NCBI RefSeq assembly: GCF_021023135.1
Contig: NZ_PGFV01000010.1
Location: 1-64,000, forward strand
Source: Brevibacterium sp. CCUG 69071
GTDB taxonomy: Bacteria; Actinomycetota; Actinomycetes; Actinomycetales; Brevibacteriaceae
Direction of reading: 5' to 3'
Length of the DNA: 64,000 nucleotides
Position numbers and translations under genes: made by a program. Shown here piece by piece: positions 24,070 to 32,560 of the stretch. The notes below the pieces were generated by a model. The model did not search any database and was not told the DNA's origin. It saw nothing but the letters and a program-made list of their open reading frames with translations. Position 1 is the first letter of the stretch. Each line of letters opens with the position of its first letter.

Positions 24070-25781
24070 CGAGCATCGCCAGGCTCATCCGGCTCGGCTT
24101 CATCGCCGGCGACGTCAAGACCTTCACCAGCATCCATCAGGCGACTTTCGCGATCCTCCTCGGCACGAGCGCATTTCTCCTCAGCTTCCTGCGACCGGCC
24201 GACGATGTGAAGGAAATCTGGCTCCTCACCGGATCGCTGCTCCTCGTCCTGGCCACGGTCGGCGCCTTCTTCGCCCACAGGTTCAAGCACACGGCGCTCC
24301 CCAACCTCGTCATTCCGCTCCTCGACTTCGCCGCCCTCGGACTGTGCCGACTTGCGACCTATCCGGACGGTGCGGGCCTGTCCATCCTCGCTTTCACCCC
24401 CACGGTGTGGTTGGTGATGACCTTCAAGATGCGCGGGGCGGCGATCGCCTTGCTCGGGGTCCTCGTCACGCTCACTCCCGTGAGTCTGTTCGTCGGAGAC
24501 GCACCGACCGATGCCGCACGAGTCGTCCTCGCCCTGATTCTGCCGGTCGCGGTCATCCTCGTCTCCGGGATGATCGTCGGGTTCGACATGCGACTGCATG
24601 CGGCCAATCAGCGATTGAGCTCGGCTCTGCAGTCCCAGGAACGGCTGACGAGGGATCTGAAGAAGACGGGTGCACTGCTGAGAGGGACCGGGGCCAGCGT
24701 CGATGTCGGCGTCATCGTGCTCGACGATGAGGGATCGTCCGTCTTCGAGAACCCGGCCTACAAGAGCCACCTAGCGGCCGCCGCTGCCGCCCAGCCCGAC
24801 GAGCAGGGCCGTTTCCAGTCGATCGTCTTCGCCGCCGATGGCACGACCCGACTGTCACCGGCAGACACTCCACTCGCGCGAGTCCGGCGCGGAGAGTTCT
24901 TCTCCGACGAGCTCTATTGGGTCGGCGAGCCGGGAAGCGACCAGCGGGCACTGGCGGTGAGTGCGGTGCAATGGCAGGGCCATCCGAGCATTGCACCGCA
25001 CACGATCCTGACCACACACGATGTCACCCGAACCCAACATCTCATCCGTGCACGAGAGACGATCATGGCGTCCGTGTCCCACGAACTCCGCACTCCGCTG
25101 ACATCGATCATCGGGTATACGGAATTGGCCATCGACGAACTCGAAGAGGAGGCGCAGACGACCACCTCGGCGACCGCGGAACCCGGTACGGCATCCTCCA
25201 TCGCCTGTCATCTCGAGGTGATCCGCAGAAACTCCGAGCAGCTCTACGCCCTGGTCGAGGACATCCTCTTGGAGCAGCAGGCCGAATCGGCGCGACTTCA
25301 CCTGAACATCTCGGCGGTGGATGTCGCGTCGATCGTCGACGAGGTCGTTCGTTCGCTCCAGCCGGCGGCGGCCGACAACGGAGTCGAGCTGCGCATCGAG
25401 GAACCCGCACCGATCATCGTGATGGCCAATTCGAGGCGTCTGACCCAGGTCCTGACCAATCTCGTCTCCAACGGCATCAAGTACTCGGGCACCGGCCATC
25501 ATGTCACCGTCATCCCCAAGACCGACGTCTCGGGCGGAGGCTTCGACGTCCGCGACGACGGCCCCGGCCTGTCTCCCGCGGAACTCGAGCGCCTGTTCAC
25601 CCCCTACTTCCGCAGCGCCTCCGCACGAGGCTCGACGCAGCGCGGAGCCGGACTGGGACTGACCGTGACGAAGACTCTCGTCGAAGCACACGGCGGGGAG
25701 ATCTCCGTGTCATCCGAACTCGGGCACGGCAGCGTGTTCAGGGTCCGTATGCCCATCGGCGCCGAAGGAGAACAACAGTGA
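24066..25781 (+). CDS. Membrane sensor histidine kinase
   Basis: A 571-residue kinase. Five to six hydrophobic segments occupy residues about 27-180, with very short loops, so sensing is probably in the membrane. A coiled region and a PAS-like domain follow at about 195-320. The dimerisation helix SVSHELRTPLTSIIGY holds the phospho-accepting histidine near residue 340. The ATPase domain has NLVSNGIKYS, DDGPGLS and GAGLGLTVTK. Its stop overlaps the start of a glycosyltransferase gene, so the two proteins are translationally coupled; a receiver-only regulator is encoded just beyond, on the other strand. Confidence 0.92.
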   Translation: MTSIARLIRLGFIAGDVKTFTSIHQATFAILLGTSAFLLSFLRPADDVKEIWLLTGSLLLVLATVGAFFAHRFKHTALPNLVIPLLDFAALGLCRLATYPDGAGLSILAFTPTVWLVMTFKMRGAAIALLGVLVTLTPVSLFVGDAPTDAARVVLALILPVAVILVSGMIVGFDMRLHAANQRLSSALQSQERLTRDLKKTGALLRGTGASVDVGVIVLDDEGSSVFENPAYKSHLAAAAAAQPDEQGRFQSIVFAADGTTRLSPADTPLARVRRGEFFSDELYWVGEPGSDQRALAVSAVQWQGHPSIAPHTILTTHDVTRTQHLIRARETIMASVSHELRTPLTSIIGYTELAIDELEEEAQTTTSATAEPGTASSIACHLEVIRRNSEQLYALVEDILLEQQAESARLHLNISAVDVASIVDEVVRSLQPAAADNGVELRIEEPAPIIVMANSRRLTQVLTNLVSNGIKYSGTGHHVTVIPKTDVSGGGFDVRDDGPGLSPAELERLFTPYFRSASARGSTQRGAGLGLTVTKTLVEAHGGEISVSSELGHGSVFRVRMPIGAEGEQQ

Positions 25782-27664
25782 GCGACGGCACCTCGACCGA
25801 GCGGAACCCCGAGAGCAGAGAACAAAATGGGCAGAGGGCCGACGTCGGACCGATCGCCGTGATCCTCTCACTCCTCTATGGAGTTCTCGCGGCCTACATC
25901 TTCTGCTTCTCGGGGGCGTTCGGGCAGATGGGCCGGTACTGGTGGTACGACATCGCGCTCATCGCCATCACCGTCACGGCCTCGCTGTCACTGGCCTACG
26001 TCAGCATGCTCCTCATCGCCTACGCCCGCAGAAAGGACGTTGAGGCCGGTGATCCCACGACCTTCACCTGGCATTTCCTCATCCCGTGCCGCGACGAGGA
26101 GAGCGTCGTCGCAGAAACGGTCTCCGCGGCCCGCACCTCCTTCCCCGAGGCCCACATCTGGGTCATCGACGATGCCAGCGAGGATACGACGGCCCTGATC
26201 GTGCGCGACATCATGGACGTCGACACTCGCACCCATCTCATCTCCCGGGTCCCGCCGGAAGCGCGGACCGGCAAGGGTAAGGCCCTCAACGCCGCCTATC
26301 GCACCGTCTCCGATTTCGTGGGCGAGCGAGCCGAGGATCGGGAGCGCGCGGTCATCGGAGTCCTCGACGCCGATGGATTCCTCTCCGACAATGCCTTGGC
26401 CGTGCTCTCCGGTCCGGCTGCCTTCGGCGATGTCACCTTGGGTGCTGCCCAGCTCGAGGTGTGGATGAAGAACCGTGGGGACCGCAGGCCCCGCCCCGGC
26501 GGGAACCGGCTGATCAATCTCCTCGGCCGGTTCCTCGTGCGCATGCAGGACATCGAATTCCGTACCTCGAACTCGGCGATGCAGCAGCTGCGAGTGGCCA
26601 CCGGAACCGTCGGCATGGGCGGGAACGGCCAGTTCACAAGGCTGACAGTGCTCGATGCCTTGAGCTCAGCTCACGGCGAACCCTGGGGAAACAAGCTCAG
26701 CGAGGACTACGAACTCGGCCTGAACATCCTCAGCTCCGGCTATCGCAACGGCTACTTCCCGCAGGCCCACGTGTCGCAGGAGGCACTGCCCTATTTCCGT
26801 CGGCTGCTCACGCAGCGGACCCGCTGGGGCCAGGGCATCATGGAGTGCGCCTCCAACCTCCCCGCGCTGCGCAGAAGCCACACGCTGAGCTTCGCGGGCT
26901 TCACTGAGATCCACTACTTCATGAGCCAACCGTGGCTGATGATGCTCAACCTCGTCCTCATCCCGATCGCCACCTGGGTAGCGGTGACTGAGGGCATCTT
27001 CGGCTTCCTCGGCGATGCCTCGACCTGGCTGATGATCCTCGCCGGGCTCATCTTCGTCGTCCTCCCCTACGCCCTGTGGGGACCGCTGTACCGACGCTGG
27101 GGGCCGGAGCCGATCGGCCGCCTCAGTGCCGCGCTGCTCGGACTCGGATATCTCGTCTATGTCTACTTCACGTACTTCTACTATCCGCGGGCGATCGCAA
27201 GGATGGTCACCGGGCGAAATTCCTGGGCGAAGACGAAACGGAACGCCGACGGTGTCCGCGCCACGTCGACCTTCACCCCGGCCGCTCTGCAGCTGGTTCC
27301 CCTGCTCGATCAGGAGAGCCTGGCGGAGCTCGCCGTGGAGCTGGAGGGCAAAGACGAATACGCTGCGGAGTTCGTCTCCCGCTTCTCCCTCATCTGGCCG
27401 CGCCGCCTGGCCAATCTGCAGCAGGCCGTCGCCGCCGAGGACTCCGTGGCGATCGGCGATGCGATCGCCAGCATTCGGGTCTCGGCGACGATGGTCGGAG
27501 CTCGACGCCTCCAAGTGGCCGCCGAGGACTTCACCACGCTCCTCGAGGGACGCGAATTCGAAGCCGCACGCTCGGCTCTGCCGCGATTGGCCCGCGTCGG
27601 CGACGACACCGTGGCGGAGATCCGCGGTCGGTTCCTCGATCTGCCCACCCGCGGGCGGCACTGA
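25778..27664 (+). CDS. Family 2 membrane glycosyltransferase with C-terminal degenerate HPt-like domain
   Basis: A 628-residue processive-type glycosyltransferase. Two N-terminal helices (about residues 24-46 and 56-82) precede a GT2 catalytic domain with IDDASED, the metal motif LDADG, SEDYELG and the acceptor motif QRTRWGQG. Three to four helices follow (about 385-490). Residues about 515-628 resemble an HPt four-helix bundle (two helices around AEFVSRFSLIWPRRL and ASIRVSATMVGARRL). The phospho-accepting histidine of HPt domains aligns with alanine here, so it should not carry phosphate. The GTG start overlaps the kinase stop. No PilZ domain is seen. The polymer made is unknown. Confidence 0.82.
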   Translation: MSDGTSTERNPESREQNGQRADVGPIAVILSLLYGVLAAYIFCFSGAFGQMGRYWWYDIALIAITVTASLSLAYVSMLLIAYARRKDVEAGDPTTFTWHFLIPCRDEESVVAETVSAARTSFPEAHIWVIDDASEDTTALIVRDIMDVDTRTHLISRVPPEARTGKGKALNAAYRTVSDFVGERAEDRERAVIGVLDADGFLSDNALAVLSGPAAFGDVTLGAAQLEVWMKNRGDRRPRPGGNRLINLLGRFLVRMQDIEFRTSNSAMQQLRVATGTVGMGGNGQFTRLTVLDALSSAHGEPWGNKLSEDYELGLNILSSGYRNGYFPQAHVSQEALPYFRRLLTQRTRWGQGIMECASNLPALRRSHTLSFAGFTEIHYFMSQPWLMMLNLVLIPIATWVAVTEGIFGFLGDASTWLMILAGLIFVVLPYALWGPLYRRWGPEPIGRLSAALLGLGYLVYVYFTYFYYPRAIARMVTGRNSWAKTKRNADGVRATSTFTPAALQLVPLLDQESLAELAVELEGKDEYAAEFVSRFSLIWPRRLANLQQAVAAEDSVAIGDAIASIRVSATMVGARRLQVAAEDFTTLLEGREFEAARSALPRLARVGDDTVAEIRGRFLDLPTRGRH

Positions 27665-27725
27665 GACCACCCTGGATGCGCTCGGCGGAGCGTCCCCGGG
27701 GCGGTCGGCGAGGCGCCCCGGAGCG

Positions 27726-28103
27726 TCAGCCGGTCGGCTCGGAATCCTCGTCGAGTTCCTGGACCCACTGTCTGAGCTCGCGGGGGCGGAACGGTTTGGT
27801 GAGAAAGGCGTCCGCACCGGCGGCCAGGCTGGAGTCACGATCCGCCTGCGCCGAACGGGCACTGATCACCGCGATCGTCGCCGAGGTCTGAGACCGGATC
27901 CGCTCGACAACCTCGATGCCGCTCATGTCGGGCAGGCCGAGGTCGACCGTGATCAGCCTGTGCGATTCTGCCGGCGCCCGCTCGAGTCCGAGCGCGCCGG
28001 TGGAGACGGATTCGACGGTGAATCCGCTCTGTTCCAGAACGACTTCCAGCAGACGCCGAATATCGTCGTCATCCTCGATCACCAGGGCGCTCTTCGCCGA
28101 CAT
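27726..28103 (-). CDS. Single-domain response regulator (receiver only)
   Basis: A 125-residue CheY-like receiver: acidic pocket EDDDD near residue 10, phospho-acceptor aspartate in TVDLGLPDMSG near 54, the switch serine in VISARS and lysine in LTKPF. There is no output domain, so it must act by protein contact. It converges on the kinase-glycosyltransferase operon with only 61 bp between stops. I infer that it is the partner of that kinase and may dock on the HPt-like tail of the glycosyltransferase. GGAGGTGG precedes the ATG. Confidence 0.9.
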   Translation of the reverse strand: MSAKSALVIEDDDDIRRLLEVVLEQSGFTVESVSTGALGLERAPAESHRLITVDLGLPDMSGIEVVERIRSQTSATIAVISARSAQADRDSSLAAGADAFLTKPFRPRELRQWVQELDEDSEPTG

Positions 28104-28303
28104 TCGCCACCTCCATGCGTACAGTCAGAACTGGCTTCAGCTTAACCAGCCTGCCGGCCTGCGGCCAGACCGTCCGCGTGAGGGCGCCGTACGCGACCGC
28201 ACCGCTTCGCGGCCACGCAACACCGCTGTCACGCCGCACCGCCTCGGCGCTGTGCCTGTGCGCAGTCCAGCAATTTCCCTTCAATGGGCACTCCTGATTT
28301 ACT

Positions 28304-28326
28304 GTAGAACGATCGTTAAGTTCTAC
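28304..28326 (+). promoter_or_regulatory. TetR-type operator before the thioesterase gene
   Basis: GTAGAAC at 28304-28310 and GTTCTAC at 28320-28326 form a perfect 7-bp dyad, and the centre itself contains the palindrome AACGATCGTT at 28308-28317. The ACGATCGT core with flanking symmetry is typical of TetR-family operators, many of which control acyl-CoA genes. The regulator is not adjacent; the TetR gene at 40.4 kb has a different palindrome. Confidence 0.5.
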
Positions 28327-28364
28327 GTCGGGGCCACGCTGCCCCGACGGCATGGAGGCATTCG

Positions 28365-28760
28365 TTGGAGACATTCGAGTTTTCGCCCGAGGTTCGCTGG
28401 TCGGACCAGGATCTGCTGGGACACGTGAACAACGCCCGCATGATCACCCTCATCGAGGAGTGCCGGGTCCGCTGGATGCACGAGATCAAGGCCGGTCACA
28501 TCACCGGCGGAGGTCTGCTCGTCGCTCACCAGTCAATCGACTATCTGCTGCCGGTCATGTACGGCCCGGAGCTGAAGATGACGGTCACCGTCTCCCGCAT
28601 CGGCTCGTCGTCGTTCACCGTGCACACCGTCGGCGAACAGAGCGAGAAGAAGGTCTTCGACAACGAGGTCGTCCTTGTCCACATCGACCGTGAATCCGGC
28701 CGGCCGACCCCGCTCGGCGACGAACTCCGCGCCCGCTTCGAGGCCTACTTGGAGTCCTGA
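28365..28760 (+). CDS. Hotdog-fold acyl-CoA thioesterase
   Basis: A 131-residue 4HBT-type thioesterase. The signature VRWSDQDLLGHVNNARMITLIEECRVRW at the N-terminus contains the aspartate and asparagine that place it with YbgC/4-hydroxybenzoyl-CoA thioesterase-like enzymes. It would hydrolyse an acyl-CoA to free acid and CoA in the cytosol. The start codon is TTG with GGAGG upstream; a nearby ATG is out of frame. A dyad operator lies in its promoter. Substrate chain length is not predictable. Confidence 0.88.
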   Translation: METFEFSPEVRWSDQDLLGHVNNARMITLIEECRVRWMHEIKAGHITGGGLLVAHQSIDYLLPVMYGPELKMTVTVSRIGSSSFTVHTVGEQSEKKVFDNEVVLVHIDRESGRPTPLGDELRARFEAYLES

Positions 28761-28852
28761 CCCGCCACACCGATCCCTCGGTGCCGACTCGGCGGGCGAT
28801 CATGGCCGATTCGTTCATGCTGCGGACGCACGTTTCCGCATAGTCTGAAGCC

Positions 28853-29257
28853 ATGAAACTCGACGCGATCTCGATCATCACCGCAGACATGCCCGCCGCC
28901 ATCACGTTCTACTCCGCACTCGGCCTCGAGCTCGTCGACGGTGGCCCCGAAGCCCCGCACAGCGAGTTCTCCTCGGGCGGTCTCCGCGTGCTCCTCGACA
29001 CCGAGGAGGTCGTGCTCGGCATCGATCCCGACTGGACGCGGCCGACGGGCGGACACAAGATGTCCCTCGCCTTCGACTGCTCCACCGCCGAGGCGGTCGA
29101 TGCGACCTTCGCCCAGCTGACCCAAGCCGACACCCCGGGTTCGCAGGCCGTGGCCGGAGTCGTCAACGAGCCGTGGGATGCCTTCTGGGGACAGCGTTAC
29201 GCCGTGGTCTCCGACCCCGACGGCAACACCGTCGACCTCTTCGCCGCCCTGGGCTGA
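28853..29257 (+). CDS. VOC-superfamily (glyoxalase/bleomycin resistance-like) protein
   Basis: A 134-residue protein with the two beta-alpha-beta-beta-beta modules of the vicinal oxygen chelate fold, from LDAISIITADMPAAITFYSALGLEL to YAVVSDPDGNTVDLFAAL. Such proteins are metal-dependent isomerases, dioxygenases or ligand-binding resistance proteins; the sequence does not decide which. TAGTCT ends 6 bases before the ATG, indicating a leaderless transcript. No operon partner. Confidence 0.8.
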   Translation: MKLDAISIITADMPAAITFYSALGLELVDGGPEAPHSEFSSGGLRVLLDTEEVVLGIDPDWTRPTGGHKMSLAFDCSTAEAVDATFAQLTQADTPGSQAVAGVVNEPWDAFWGQRYAVVSDPDGNTVDLFAALG

Positions 29258-29273
29258 CCGGACAGCAGTCCGG
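29258..29273. terminator. Hairpin between convergent VOC and AraC genes
   Basis: CCGGAC-AGCA-GTCCGG begins directly after the VOC stop codon. A second GC-rich dyad built from two CGGCGCCG blocks follows at 29277-29301. The two flanking genes converge, so this is a probable bidirectional terminator. Confidence 0.6.
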
Positions 29274-29309
29274 AGGCGGCGCCGAGCCAGAGACGGCGCC
29301 GACCCGACC

Positions 29310-30224
29310 TCAGACGCCCTGCGAGCTCCCGAGCATTGAGCTCCCGAGCAGTGAACGTTCATCGCGCCACAGATGGGCAGCATCGGAATATCCTGCTCGA
29401 GCGGCCGCCTCGGTGCGGGTCCGTCCTCCGTCGATGAGGCTGCGAGCGGCCTGCCACCGCAGGACCTTCGCCAGGTGTTTGGGACCGTATCCGAACCATT
29501 CGGCCGAGAGTCTGCGCAGCTGACGGGGTGAGTACGCGAACTCCGCGGCCACCTCGGCGACAGTCATCGCCGGAGTCCCACCTCGGACGCCGAGGCGGTC
29601 GGCCATCGCCATCGGCCTGCCGTCGAGATCCGCCCGGACAGTCAGTGTTTCGGCAATACGCAGCAGCATCCGTGCCGCTGGGCTCAGCCGCGTCGGCGCG
29701 GCTGGGCCCAGCACCGTCTGCTCGGCCGGGCCAGCCGAGCTGCCTCCGGCGACGGTTCTCGCATCGAACCGCGGATTCGACAATGATCTGGCCGAGGCTG
29801 CCGAACCCGCTCGCCCAGCAGTCGGGCCCAGCGACCCGACCACGCGACCAAGTGAGAGCACCGCGTCGAGCGGGGTCACCCTCTCGGCGAGCTCGGCCGC
29901 CGAGGTGGCCAGGAGCTGGGGAAGGACACCCGGATCGAAACGCAGACCGACAGCAGATGCGCCGGATCCGTGGAAGACGCGAGCGGTCGAGTCCGCTCCG
30001 GCAATGACGACCTGCGAGAAGAGGTCGAACGAAGGTCCGAGGTCGAACCGGTCACCAGCTTCGAAGGCAGGCTCAGACCCGGCGCCGATGACGATGAGAT
30101 CCATGCACCCATCGGGCACAATGAGAGAGGCCCCGGGCACCACCGAAGCAGACCCCGAAACAGCATCGGTCATCGATGCCCACAGCGCGGCACGCAGCCA
30201 GGGGATACGCGTCTCCTCATACAT
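29310..30224 (-). CDS. AraC-family transcriptional regulator
   Basis: The last about 100 residues hold the AraC double helix-turn-helix: VAEVAAEFAYSPRQLRRLSAEWFGYGPKHLAKVLRWQAARSLI, then TEAAARAGYSDAAHLWRDERSL. The N-terminal 180 residues match the small ligand-sensing domain found in many actinobacterial AraC proteins (VPDGCMDLIVIG, then VGLRFDPGVLPQLL). A Gly/Ser/Ala-rich linker separates the two. Target genes are not evident from context. Confidence 0.85.
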   Translation of the reverse strand: MYEETRIPWLRAALWASMTDAVSGSASVVPGASLIVPDGCMDLIVIGAGSEPAFEAGDRFDLGPSFDLFSQVVIAGADSTARVFHGSGASAVGLRFDPGVLPQLLATSAAELAERVTPLDAVLSLGRVVGSLGPTAGRAGSAASARSLSNPRFDARTVAGGSSAGPAEQTVLGPAAPTRLSPAARMLLRIAETLTVRADLDGRPMAMADRLGVRGGTPAMTVAEVAAEFAYSPRQLRRLSAEWFGYGPKHLAKVLRWQAARSLIDGGRTRTEAAARAGYSDAAHLWRDERSLLGSSMLGSSQGV

Positions 30225-30370
30225 GCGTGCTCGGCCTTCTTCAGTTTCGAGCGGTATTCTTGGCGATGGTCGGAACGGCAGCAGACCTCGCCGTCCGCCG
30301 CCGGACTACTCCGACTGCGGACTGTTCCGACTTCAGACTATCCGGAACTCGACGCTCGCAGGAAGGAACG

Positions 30371-30943
30371 ATGGCAGCTGCATCCCCGTCGCCGGTCTCG
30401 GCACGTCGGCAGGCTCGGCATGTCACCGTCTTCCTCGACGTCGACGGCGTCCTCAACTCCTACCCGGTGCCTCAGCTGCGACGGGTGGCCGAGGGCCGGA
30501 AGAAGCTGCAGGCCTGGAACTATGAGCTGCACTATCGGCCAGCCGTCGTCGAATTCTTCGACCGCCTCGTCGAGACCCACGAAGTCGACATCGTCTGGCT
30601 CTCGACCTGGTCACAGAGGTGCAAGACCGAACTCGAACCGAAGTTCGGTCTGCGGAACTCCTTCGACGTCATCGAGATGCCCGATGAGACCCACAACCGC
30701 TACGCCGACGATCCGCACCTGTGGTGGAAAGCCCGGGCCATGGAGGACTGGCTCGACTCGCACGACCACGGGCGGGCGATCTGGATCGACGACGACCTCG
30801 CAGCCCCAACGACGCGGCACTACTTCGAGGCGCGCTATTCGCCGAACAAACTCAAACTCATCGCCCCCGACTTCTCCCAGGGCCTGACCAGGGCACATCT
30901 GAAGGAGATCCGGGAGTTCGCCTACCCGAAAGAGGATTCATGA
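30371..30943 (+). CDS. HAD-superfamily phosphatase-like protein
   Basis: A 190-residue protein with HAD motif I as FLDVDGVLNSY, motif II in WLSTW and the late acidic motif IWIDDDL near residue 140. It resembles the small HAD proteins annotated as Swiss-army-knife RNA-repair-type hydrolases. The ATG at 30371 is preceded by GGAAGGA. Its stop overlaps the start of the racemase gene (ATGA), so the two are translationally coupled. Substrate unknown. Confidence 0.8.
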   Translation: MAAASPSPVSARRQARHVTVFLDVDGVLNSYPVPQLRRVAEGRKKLQAWNYELHYRPAVVEFFDRLVETHEVDIVWLSTWSQRCKTELEPKFGLRNSFDVIEMPDETHNRYADDPHLWWKARAMEDWLDSHDHGRAIWIDDDLAAPTTRHYFEARYSPNKLKLIAPDFSQGLTRAHLKEIREFAYPKEDS

Positions 30944-31737
30944 CGCGCATCGGCCTGCTCGATTCCGGACTCGGACTCCTCGGCACCGCCGACGCACTCT
31001 TCCACCTGGCCCCGAGCGCCGACCTCGTGCTGGCCACGGATCCCGACTTCACTCCCTACGGCAACCTCAGTCCCGCCGAGCTCGAAGCCCGGGCCCTGAA
31101 CTCGGCGGCCGTGCTCGCCGACTGGGAACCCGACGCCATCGTCATCGCCTGCAATACCGCCTCGGTGCAGGCGCTCGAGGCGGTGCGCGCCCGTTACGAG
31201 CCGCATATTCCCGTCATCGGAACCGTCCCGGCAGTGAAGATGGCCGCCGGCACCGGCCAGGACTTCGCGATCTGGGCGACCCCGGCGACGACAGGCAGCG
31301 CCTACCAGCAGAACCTCATCGACTCGTTCGCCGCCGATCTCACCGTGTCCAAGATCGCCTGCCCGGGCCTCGCCGAGGCGATCAACATCGCCGACATCCC
31401 CACCATCGACGCCGCAATCGATGCCGCCCTCGACCAGATGGATCCCGGCATGGAGACCGTGGTCCTCGGCTGCACCCATTACGGCCTCATCGCCGACCGG
31501 ATCATGGCGGCTAGGGCCGGGGCGATCACCCTCTTCGACTCCCCCATCCCCGTGGCCAAGCAGACGCTGCGGCGGATCGGCATCGACGCCCGCGGGATCG
31601 GTCCCGACCATGCGGATACCGGGCAGGTCCTCGCCACCTTCGCCTCCGGTCGGCGCGTCCGCCTGCCGGCATCTCTCGCGGCCTACCCGGCCGGCAACCG
31701 CCTCCTCACTCGGGAGGCTGGACCAGGACGGTCCTGA
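30940..31737 (+). CDS. murI: Glutamate racemase-like protein
   Basis: Belongs to the Asp/Glu racemase family. Key elements: GLLDSGLGLLG at the N-terminus, the first catalytic cysteine in VIACNTAS near residue 71 and the second in VLGCTHYGLI near 178, each with its conserved neighbours. The 265-residue length fits MurI, which supplies D-glutamate for peptidoglycan. The first motif differs slightly from usual MurI (DSGVGGL), and whether this is the essential copy or an accessory paralogue cannot be judged here. Coupled to the HAD gene upstream. Confidence 0.8.
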   Translation: MTRIGLLDSGLGLLGTADALFHLAPSADLVLATDPDFTPYGNLSPAELEARALNSAAVLADWEPDAIVIACNTASVQALEAVRARYEPHIPVIGTVPAVKMAAGTGQDFAIWATPATTGSAYQQNLIDSFAADLTVSKIACPGLAEAINIADIPTIDAAIDAALDQMDPGMETVVLGCTHYGLIADRIMAARAGAITLFDSPIPVAKQTLRRIGIDARGIGPDHADTGQVLATFASGRRVRLPASLAAYPAGNRLLTREAGPGRS

Positions 31738-31836
31738 ACCCGACCCCACAGAAAGCTCCACACTGTCAATGACCCGGACCCATTCGGCGAGTCCGGTGTT
31801 CAGCGTCCTTCCAAACCTGATCGCTAAGCTTGGTGC

Positions 31837-32433
31837 ATGGACCTCAAACGCACCGGCACGACCGTCATCGTCAACGGCATCATCGCCGCCCTCATGGGCG
31901 TGCTGATGCTGGCGTGGCCCGGTGCCACCGCCGAGGTGGTCGTGCGCATCTTCGCCTGCTGGCTCGCAGTCATCGGCCTCGCCTCCCTGATCTTCGCGCC
32001 GAAGGGCGGGAGGAGCGGTGCCCTCATCGTTCGCACGGTCCTGCTCGTCCTCCTCGGCGTGCTCATCTTCCTCACTCCGATGTTCTTCGCCGCATTCGTC
32101 ACGATCCTCACCGGCTTCGCGGTCATGTTCTTCGGCTTCCTCGGCATCACGGTCTCCCTGTTCCTCCGCCGGATGGGCGTGCGCAGCTGGTGGGTGCTCA
32201 CGGTCATCGGCGTCCTCGGCATCCTCCTCGGCGGCTTCTTCCTCTTCGCTCCGCAGGCCGGAATCACCGCACTCATCTACACGCTCGCGATCTTCATCCT
32301 CATCGTCGGAGGCTCGCTCATCGCCCTCGGCTGGCGGCTGCGCAAGGCCGATCAGGCCATCCGGTCCGATCCTCATCGTCGCGGACCCGATGACGGCGGC
32401 GGCGATGTCATCAGCGGCGAGATCATCGAGTAA
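31837..32433 (+). CDS. HdeD/DUF308-like six-helix membrane protein
   Basis: A 198-residue integral membrane protein with about six hydrophobic segments arranged as three similar hairpins, each opening with a G-LM/LG-L pattern, as in the HdeD/DUF308 family. A charged tail of about 30 residues faces the cytoplasm. TAAGCT ends 6 bases before the ATG, so the mRNA is probably leaderless. The family has been linked to acid resistance in E. coli, but no specific role can be assigned here. Confidence 0.75.
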   Translation: MDLKRTGTTVIVNGIIAALMGVLMLAWPGATAEVVVRIFACWLAVIGLASLIFAPKGGRSGALIVRTVLLVLLGVLIFLTPMFFAAFVTILTGFAVMFFGFLGITVSLFLRRMGVRSWWVLTVIGVLGILLGGFFLFAPQAGITALIYTLAIFILIVGGSLIALGWRLRKADQAIRSDPHRRGPDDGGGDVISGEIIE

Positions 32434-32494
32434 TTCGCACCGATATCGGCCGAACCCTGGATCGCACACCCCACCCTGTGCTAGCTTGTTCGGC

Positions 32495-32560
32495 ATGGGT
32501 ACATTGAACAGCAGCGCAATGACTGCGCCTTGCTTCTACATCCGGCTTCGCCGCGCCTGA
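32495..32560 (+). CDS. ermL: Macrolide-responsive leader peptide of erm
   Basis: A 21-codon frame (MGTLNSSAMTAPC... ending IRLRRA) sits 257 bp ahead of the erm gene, where leader peptides of inducible erm genes occur. It contains Arg-Leu-Arg at codons 17-19, the plus-X-plus motif at which macrolide-bound ribosomes stall in ermD- and ermX-type leaders. TAGCTT ends 7 bases before the ATG, so the transcript is likely leaderless. This is a strong contextual call although the frame is short. Confidence 0.72.
   Translation: MGTLNSSAMTAPCFYIRLRRA

Noticed and set aside
24917..27664. Upstream extension of the glycosyltransferase frame into the kinase gene
   Set aside because: The first 287 codons are Arg-rich shadow sequence. 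The GTG at 25778 overlapping the kinase stop is the natural start.
30922..32496. A 524-codon minus-strand frame opposite the racemase and DUF308 genes
   Set aside because: Extremely acidic repetitive translation (Asp/Glu/His-rich), antisense to real genes, no ribosome site and no domain.
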